A stretch of DNA of 27,376 nucleotides from Chitinophagaceae bacterium (GTDB taxonomy: Bacteria; Bacteroidota; Bacteroidia; Chitinophagales; Chitinophagaceae): assembly GCA_003509845.1 (NCBI GenBank), contig DOMR01000028.1, forward strand, positions 1 to 27,376, in the 5' to 3' direction. The notes under the pieces are model-generated. The model searched no databases. It worked only from the letters and a program-made list of their open reading frames with translations, and had not been told where the DNA came from. Of the stretch, positions 22,701-27,376 are shown in pieces (position 1 is the stretch's first letter; each line of letters opens with the position of its first letter). The position numbers and the translations under genes were made by a program.

Positions 22701-22960
22701 AACCTCAAGAGAAGCAAGGATATGGAACAGTGGATGTCATTACACCAATGTCAACTATTAGAGCTGCGACCATGTTAATTATTGGTAAAAATACCATCCC
22801 TGGTGAGCAAGAAGAACAAAAATTAAAAGATGCCGAGGCTGCAATACGAACTGTAGTTGAAAAAGCAAATGCGTTCTTTGCGAATGAATGGGCTTCCTTC
22901 AGAAAATTAGTAGAAGCAACCCCTATTAAAAAATTCAAGGATTACGAAGTCATTAAATAA
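19745..22960 (+). CDS. Large secreted Asp-box beta-propeller protein (VPS10/sortilin-like or BNR-repeat), first of a tandem pair
   Basis: Exported protein of 1071 residues with signal peptide MRISILGSIVLASVMLTTSVSAQ. Repeated Asp-box motifs of BNR/VPS10 propellers are visible: SNSGVSW (88-94), TLDAGKTW (141-148), TTDGGETW (192-199), TIDGGKNF (250-257) and SDDGGYNF (300-307), with further ones at about 390-400, 540 and 660. They fill roughly residues 45-750 as one or two propellers. An Ig-like (FlgD type) stretch ending AGKYKLIVTA and a helical, Lys-rich C-terminal region with coiled-coil character follow; a Gly-rich run GGAGGGGGRRMM interrupts the Ig-like part. Such proteins are often labelled glycosyl hydrolase in Bacteroidota, but no catalytic residues can be assigned. 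There is no type IX secretion C-terminal domain; the end is KDYEVIK. Substrate unknown. Confidence 0.88.
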   Translation: MRISILGSIVLASVMLTTSVSAQKSKKAAPVVAVSTPKVDINKVFKNWKPRNVGPASMSGRVTSIDVEVANPNNIWIGAASGGVWKTSNSGVSWTPVFDEQPILNIGAVAMQQSNPSVVWVGTGEGNPRNSISIGEGIYKTLDAGKTWKRMGLEQTRNIHRVIIDPTNPNVVYAGAIGNPYGQSKNRGVYKTTDGGETWNQILYTNDTSGVGDMIMDPKNPNKLLVAMWHHYRNPYHLESGGKGSGIYMTIDGGKNFTKLGKENGLPDGNLGRVGIAISKSNPNRVYALVESTKSGLYKSDDGGYNFTLVNAQKSIVDNRPFYFQDIICDPLNENTLWYISQTVVKSIDAGKNFETVIPYSGIHPDHHAFWIHPTDNKFMVDGNDGGIGITRDGGKTWMFDEKIPVGQFYHVNVDNETPYHIMGGMQDNGSWRGPAYTFIDGGIKNFYWDNLWGGDGFDVMPDPEDANWVYAMSQGGSVGRYNTATGEQTYIKPPAPDATTLMRFNWNAAIAQDPFDKKTIYFGSQFLHKSTNKGASWKIISSDLTTNDSAKIDQTNNGGLSVDITGAENHCTILTIAPSSVQKDLIWIGTDDGNIQFTSNGGTTWNNVTANITGLPKGAWIAQVRTSTYNANEVFVVANNYRQGDFAPYVFRTTDQGKTWTNILSAAKVTGYALSVIQDIAEPNLFFVGTEQGMFVSLDNAETFQQWKNGYPSVSTYDFAIQEREADLAIATFGRAMWVLDDIRPLRKLAKNKGEVTDFFVSAPPSSINATFKNSSYEWSTWGMYDGENRPGGYPISIFLMDSIKSVKVQIKDANDKDVRNLTFKVDSGLTKNYWRYEQKGTRGAGMPKLGGAGGGGGRRMMFNPSAGGDEDREYRGRAVLAGKYKLIVTAKNKKDSIWLEVKDDVRVTNKTEIVKKQDEMMAKFQPSADKLNMVMDQLDEVDALLLQLTAEWKDKKDKGLDTLNKTHKKVTASAKKLREFISGKPQEKQGYGTVDVITPMSTIRAATMLIIGKNTIPGEQEEQKLKDAEAAIRTVVEKANAFFANEWASFRKLVEATPIKKFKDYEVIK

Positions 22961-22967
22961 TTTTATC

Positions 22968-23004
22968 AACGACCCCTTCCCAAACAGGAGGGGTCGTTTT
23001 TTTT
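22968..23004 (+). terminator. Intrinsic terminator between the two propeller genes
   Basis: AACGACCCCTTCC and GGAGGGGTCGTT pair with one bulged T around the loop CAAACA, followed by a run of eight T. The two paralogues are thus probably separate transcripts. Confidence 0.9.
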
Positions 23005-23033
23005 AATTCCTATTTATTTTATAATTAATACAC

Positions 23034-26000
23034 ATGAAAAAAATATTTTTATTTGCCACACTGATTACAGGTTTGTATAGCAGCATTGCGGTGATGGCAC
23101 AAAAGAAAAAAGTAGCGCAAGTAGTACCTGCGGCGCAAGTAAGTTTAGCAAAGGATCCTATTATTAAGGAGCAATCCTTTCGTTTACTAGGACCCTTCAG
23201 AGGCGGAAGAGCAGCAGCTGGTGTTGGCTCCTATTCTGATGTGAATACATTTTATATGGGTGCCACAGGCGGTGGTGTATGGAAAACAATAGATGCAGGA
23301 AATAATTGGAAAAATATTTCTGACGGTTATTTTGGTGGTTCTATTGGTGCTATTGCGATAGCGCCATCCAATGAATCAGTGATTTATGTGGGGGAAGGAG
23401 AAAACTCAATGCGTGGTAATGTAAGCGAAGGATTAGATGGGATGTGGAAATCAACTGACGATGGTAGAACTTGGAAAAATATTGGATTAAAAGAAGCAAG
23501 ACATATTGTTCGCCTCATAGTACATCCTAAAAACCCTGATATTATTTGGGCTGCAGTGATGGGTCATTTATTTGGACCCAATGAAACAAGAGGTGTATTT
23601 AAAAGTATTGATGGTGGACAAACATGGAAAAAAGTATTGTATGTGAATCCACAAACTGGTGCAAGTGATTTAATTATCGACCCTACTAACCCTGAAACTT
23701 TATATGCAGGTACTTGGCAATTAATTCGCACACCTTTTAGTTTAGAAAGTGGTGGCGAAGGATCTGGCTTATATAAAAGTACAGATGGTGGTGAAACTTG
23801 GAACTCCATTAAATCCAATAAAGGATTTCCTAAAGGGGTATGGGGTATTACAGGCATAGCAGTAGCAAAATCAAATCCTGATAAATTGTATGCAATCATT
23901 GAAAATGCAAAAGGGGGATTATATATGTCGGAGAATGCAGGTAAAACTTGGGCATTAATTAATAGTGATAATAATATTCGTCAAAGAGCTTGGTATTATA
24001 CTAAGGTATTTGTGGATCCAGCAGATGAAAATAAAGTGTATTGTCCCAACGTAAACTTTATGATGTCAAGTGATGGTGGACGAACCTTTGTTTCAGGAAG
24101 AACACCGCATGGCGATCATCATGATTTGTGGATTGATCCTAAAAATGGTAAACGCATGATTGTTGCTGATGATGGTGGCGCGCAAGTAAGTTTAGATGGT
24201 GCAAAAAACTGGAGTACAGTAATGAATCAACCTACAGTGCAGGTATATCGCTTAAGTACAGATAATCATTTTCCTTATCGCGTATTAGGTGCGCAACAAG
24301 ATAATTCTGCATTCAGAATTTTATCAAGCACTTATGGTGCTTACATTGGAGAGAATGATTTTGATGTAACAGCTGGTGGTGAAAGTGGCTATATAGTTGC
24401 TGATCCTACGAATAGTGATATTGTTTATGGCGGATCTTATGGTGGTTTAATTACAAGGTATGATCATAAAACTGGCGAGAATAGAGTGATAAATGTATGG
24501 CCTGACAATCCAATGGGCGCAGGTGCAGAAGCTATGAAGTATCGTTTCCAATGGAATCATCCAATTTTCTTTTCTCCGCACAATCCTAAAAAATTGTACA
24601 CAGCAGGTAATCATTTATTTTCTACCGAAAATGAAGGTGCAAGTTGGGATATGTTATCACCTGACTTAACGACCAATGACAAGAGCCGTCAAAAAAGTTC
24701 AGGGGGTCCCATCACACAGGACAATACCAGTGTAGAATATTATTGTACCATTTTTACTGCTGCTGAATCACCCTTAGAAAAGGATTTGTTATGGACTGGA
24801 AGTGATGATGGTATCATTAATGTAAGTAAGGATGGCGGAAAAAATTGGAAAAATGTAACACCGAAGGATATTCCACAATGGATGATGTGGAACCGTGTTG
24901 AAATAGATCCAATCAGAAAAGGAACTGCTTATTTTGCAGGAACGAGATACAAGCTAGATGACTTTACACCTTATTTGTATGTGACGCATGATTATGGGGA
25001 AACCTGGGAAAAAATAACGAATGGTATTGATCCAATGCATTTCACAAGAGCGATTGTTGCTAGTCCACGTAAGGCAGGCGTATTATTTGCTGGAACTGAG
25101 TATGGATTGTATATATCTGTTAATGATGGAAAAAATTGGGAACCCTTCCAATTAAATTTACCAAAAACACCTATAACAGATTTATTAATTCGTGATCATA
25201 ATTTAATTGTGGGTACCCAAGGCCGTAGCATTTATATTTTAGATGATTTAAGATTCATTGAGAATCATGATGCTTCAAACGCAACTAAAAACAAAGTGTT
25301 TCCAATTGCAAAAACATATCGCGTACCACCACAAATGGGCGGCAGACGCGGTCGTGGTATGATTATGAGTGCGCCGAATAATGTGGGTGCCAACCCGCCT
25401 AAAGGGGTGGTGATTAATTATTGGAAAGCGAATACTTCTGATTCAACAAGAGTTATGATAAGCATATTAAATGATCAAAAAAAGGTCATCAGAACATTTA
25501 ATCAAAATGAGGTAGGCGGACCAAGTACGGAAGCTGGATTCCAAAATTTTGTTTGGAATATGTACCATAAAGAAATTGAAAAGCCGGAGGAAGGTTTGAT
25601 TCTTTGGAATGGGGCAACCAGTCCAGTATTAGCTGCACCAGGCAACTATTTTGCTAAAGTGATTATTGATAATGATTCGACTGAATTGCCTTTTGAAATT
25701 GTAGCGGATCCAAATTACAAAGTAAGTAACGCTGATTTAAAAGCGCAGGAACAATTTTTATTGTCTGTAGCGGATAATTTTAGTGCCATTATGAAAACAT
25801 TAAAAGGCATTAAAGAAATTAGAACTCAAATTCAAACAGTTCAAAGGAAAACAAAGGATACTAGCTTCCAAAAGCAATCCAATACAATTTTGGCTAGCCT
25901 TAAGACGATTGAGGAAGCCTTGCATCAAACCAAAGCGAAGAGCGGACAGGATGTTTTAAACTATCCTATTCGTTTGGATGATAAAATTGCAGGTGTATTT

Positions 26001-26174
26001 GGATCTGCATCATCAGGTTACACCGCACCAACCAAGCAGGTGCAAGAAACCTTCGTGGATTTAAAAGCGAAAGTGGATGTGCAATTAAAGCTATATAATG
26101 ATTTGAAAAAAGAAGGCATTAAGGCTTTAAACGAAGCCGTACATAAATTAGGAATTCCAGTGATTGGTAATTAG
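23034..26174 (+). CDS. Large secreted Asp-box beta-propeller protein, second of a tandem pair
   Basis: Exported protein of 1046 residues, paralogue of the upstream gene, with signal peptide MKKIFLFATLITGLYSSIAVMAQ. The order is the same: GPFRGGRAAAGVG near the start of the propeller, Asp-boxes TIDAGNNW (85-92), STDDGRTW (140-147), SIDGGQTW (191-198) and STDGGETW (249-256) and later ones, DLTTNDKSRQ in the middle (as DLTTNDSAK in the first), then an Ig-like part ending PGNYFAKV and a helical C-terminal region. The Gly/Arg-rich run MGGRRGRGMIM lies before the Ig-like part, not inside it as in the first protein. The C-terminus KLGIPVIGN is not a sorting domain. A periplasmic or cell-surface place is likely; catalysis versus binding cannot be told. 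Confidence 0.88.
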   Translation: MKKIFLFATLITGLYSSIAVMAQKKKVAQVVPAAQVSLAKDPIIKEQSFRLLGPFRGGRAAAGVGSYSDVNTFYMGATGGGVWKTIDAGNNWKNISDGYFGGSIGAIAIAPSNESVIYVGEGENSMRGNVSEGLDGMWKSTDDGRTWKNIGLKEARHIVRLIVHPKNPDIIWAAVMGHLFGPNETRGVFKSIDGGQTWKKVLYVNPQTGASDLIIDPTNPETLYAGTWQLIRTPFSLESGGEGSGLYKSTDGGETWNSIKSNKGFPKGVWGITGIAVAKSNPDKLYAIIENAKGGLYMSENAGKTWALINSDNNIRQRAWYYTKVFVDPADENKVYCPNVNFMMSSDGGRTFVSGRTPHGDHHDLWIDPKNGKRMIVADDGGAQVSLDGAKNWSTVMNQPTVQVYRLSTDNHFPYRVLGAQQDNSAFRILSSTYGAYIGENDFDVTAGGESGYIVADPTNSDIVYGGSYGGLITRYDHKTGENRVINVWPDNPMGAGAEAMKYRFQWNHPIFFSPHNPKKLYTAGNHLFSTENEGASWDMLSPDLTTNDKSRQKSSGGPITQDNTSVEYYCTIFTAAESPLEKDLLWTGSDDGIINVSKDGGKNWKNVTPKDIPQWMMWNRVEIDPIRKGTAYFAGTRYKLDDFTPYLYVTHDYGETWEKITNGIDPMHFTRAIVASPRKAGVLFAGTEYGLYISVNDGKNWEPFQLNLPKTPITDLLIRDHNLIVGTQGRSIYILDDLRFIENHDASNATKNKVFPIAKTYRVPPQMGGRRGRGMIMSAPNNVGANPPKGVVINYWKANTSDSTRVMISILNDQKKVIRTFNQNEVGGPSTEAGFQNFVWNMYHKEIEKPEEGLILWNGATSPVLAAPGNYFAKVIIDNDSTELPFEIVADPNYKVSNADLKAQEQFLLSVADNFSAIMKTLKGIKEIRTQIQTVQRKTKDTSFQKQSNTILASLKTIEEALHQTKAKSGQDVLNYPIRLDDKIAGVFGSASSGYTAPTKQVQETFVDLKAKVDVQLKLYNDLKKEGIKALNEAVHKLGIPVIGN

Positions 26175-26193
26175 TAATTTAAAACTATGATAC

Positions 26194-26229
26194 AAAAAAG
26201 CGTCCCGAGAAATCGGGACGCTTTTTTTT
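26194..26229. terminator. Strong bidirectional terminator
   Basis: AAAAAAGCGTCCCGA (26194-26208) and TCGGGACGCTTTTTT form a perfect 15-bp stem closed by a GAAA tetraloop. T-runs follow on both strands, so it can end the propeller gene and the convergent NamZ-family gene. Confidence 0.93.
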
Positions 26230-26305
26230 GTTGGTAGTATATTGGTCCTTTTTTATACCGGATTGCTCAAATGTATAAAGTTGCCTATGGGCTCAAAAAA
26301 TAAGG

Positions 26306-27376
26306 TTATTCAAAATCAGTATACAATAAATATTTTTTTCGCATTGTTTTAAATGCCGTTAAGCGGGGTTCCCAACTTTTACGAATCTCCGCTTCTGAAG
26401 TACCTGCAATTAATTGCTGCATTAAGGTTGCGTTACCTGCAAGTTTGTTAAAAAAGTAAGCCGTGGGTTCGCCCGATTTAGGACGAATAAAAAAGGAATC
26501 CTTTTGTGGGAAGCTTTTATAAATTTCAATAATTAGTGCGATGTCAATTTTATTTTTTGGCGGCGTAGTTTTTGATAAATCCCAGCCATAACATTTTTGT
26601 CCATATAATTTTGAACTCATTGCACCTATACGTGGTGCTGGTGTAAAGCTATAGGTTTGACTCGTAATACTTGGATGTCCAATATTTGCAAATGCATTTG
26701 GGGTACCTCGGCCTTCACTTAATACAGTGCCTTCGATTAAGCAGGTAGTGGGATACCAGTAAATGGAATTCATACTTGCCAAGTTAGGGGAGGGCGCTAC
26801 ATCCACGGTATACATGGATGTATGTGTGTAGTTTTTATTATGAATAATTGTAAGGGATAAGTTAGCTTTTCCATCTACTACTTTCAACCAATTTTCTCCT
26901 TTTAATAATTGTGCATATTCGCCCATGGTTAAACCATACACAGTGGGGATGGCGTTTTTACCAACACCACTTGAATAGGGCGCTTCCAAAACAGGCCCAT
27001 CTACAAAATGTCCATTGGGGTTGGGGCGATCTAAAATAATCACTTGCTTGTTGTTCGCCATGGCCGCTTCCATATAATATTGTAAGGAGTTGATATACGT
27101 ATAAAAACGCGTACCTACATCCTGCACATCAAATAACATGATATCTACATCCGACAAATCATTGGCATCGGGCGCACTTTTTTTACCATACAAGGAAACT
27201 ATTTTAATACCTGTTTTTGGATCTATTTCATCAGATACCTTTTCGCCTGCATCAGCAGTGCCTCTTAATCCATGCTCGGGTGTAAATATTTTTTGTATTT
27301 GAATACCCGCAGCCTTTAATGTATCAATTAAATGTTTGCCATTGATGGTGGCAGTTTGATTGGTAAATAAACTAAC
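26306..27376 (-). CDS. DUF1343 family protein (NamZ-type exo-beta-N-acetylmuramidase), 5' end outside the window
   Basis: The frame stays open to the right edge: 356 residues are present and no start lies in the window. An apparent start at 27193 is a TTG inside the frame (leucine in VSLYGKK), because upstream codons continue the family sequence: VSLFTNQTA, FTPEHGLRGTADAGE and IDPKTGIKIVSLYGKK. Further marks are DVQDVGTRFYTYINSLQYYMEA, ILDRPNPNG, GPVLE, LIEGTVLSEGRGT and FKTMRKKYLLY at the end. The family includes NamZ, which removes terminal MurNAc from peptidoglycan fragments; the PEHG segment lies in the conserved active-site region. It is probably periplasmic or lipid-anchored, but the export signal is not in view. 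It is convergent with the propeller gene across a shared terminator. Confidence 0.92.
   Translation of the reverse strand, partial: VSLFTNQTATINGKHLIDTLKAAGIQIQKIFTPEHGLRGTADAGEKVSDEIDPKTGIKIVSLYGKKSAPDANDLSDVDIMLFDVQDVGTRFYTYINSLQYYMEAAMANNKQVIILDRPNPNGHFVDGPVLEAPYSSGVGKNAIPTVYGLTMGEYAQLLKGENWLKVVDGKANLSLTIIHNKNYTHTSMYTVDVAPSPNLASMNSIYWYPTTCLIEGTVLSEGRGTPNAFANIGHPSITSQTYSFTPAPRIGAMSSKLYGQKCYGWDLSKTTPPKNKIDIALIIEIYKSFPQKDSFFIRPKSGEPTAYFFNKLAGNATLMQQLIAGTSEAEIRKSWEPRLTAFKTMRKKYLLYTDFE

Noticed and set aside
19745..26174. Repeated Asp-box coding segments as a DNA repeat or CRISPR-like array
   Set aside because: The repetition is at protein level (S/TxDxGxTW) with varied spacing and codons; no exact DNA repeats with regular spacers were seen.
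27194..27376. Apparent start of the NamZ-family gene at 27193
   Set aside because: The codon is TTG inside a longer frame, and the upstream 61 codons continue the family sequence (FTPEHGLRG and others) to the window edge.

Overview
The window looks like chromosomal DNA of an AT-rich Bacteroidota bacterium, probably of the Chitinophagaceae/Sediminibacterium kind; the phylum call is firm, the family call is inference. The evidence is: almost no Shine-Dalgarno sequences; repeated matches to the Bacteroidota -7 promoter box TAnnTTTG just upstream of start codons; a fused E1 alpha/beta 2-oxoacid dehydrogenase; a GldA-type ABC ATPase; and pairs of very large secreted Asp-box beta-propeller proteins. 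No rRNA, tRNA, CRISPR array, transposase, integrase or phage gene was seen, so the region reads as core chromosome rather than a mobile island.

Layout. 1-2920: the N-terminal half of acetyl-CoA synthetase (minus strand, cut by the window edge), divergent from an MHS-type MFS transporter with an unusual periplasmic insert and a small two-helix membrane protein. 2951-6084: a GldA-like ABC ATPase, enolase, an FtsB/DivIC-type division protein and endonuclease III (the last two overlap by ATGA). 6120-7964: a fused gamma-alpha 2-oxoacid:ferredoxin oxidoreductase subunit on the minus strand, convergent with nth across a shared hairpin. 7965-8341: a 377-base gap holding promoters and a possible 33-codon gene. 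8342-11272: a BAX-inhibitor-1/YccA membrane protein and the fused E1 dehydrogenase. 11378-14679: a secreted M19 dipeptidase (minus), prfA (plus) and galE (minus), with the prfA and galE stop codons overlapping. 14718-18281: a minus-strand run of pyrD, an MBL-fold hydrolase, an OmpR-type response regulator and its histidine kinase, continuing into galE. 18379-19554: a thiolase divergent from pyrD. 19745-26174: two tandem secreted propeller paralogues of more than 1000 residues each. 26306-27376: the C-terminal part of a DUF1343/NamZ-family protein (minus), whose start lies beyond the right edge.

How the genes fit together. Much of the window is central carbon metabolism around acetyl-CoA: Acs makes it from acetate, thiolase from beta-ketoacyl-CoA, the E1 protein and the ferredoxin oxidoreductase from 2-oxoacids. 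Eno, galE, pyrD, prfA, nth and the division protein are housekeeping genes. The dipeptidase, the propellers and the NamZ-family protein are envelope or secreted proteins for peptide and cell-wall turnover. No defence or mobile system was found. The most interesting items are the acs/MHS-transporter/small-membrane-protein cluster, the paired propellers, the possible 33-residue peptide, a long hairpin that encodes the end of the dipeptidase, and start codons placed directly on promoter boxes. Several start codons were corrected to internal methionines (ABC ATPase 2962, dipeptidase 12535, prfA 12596, response regulator 16498).
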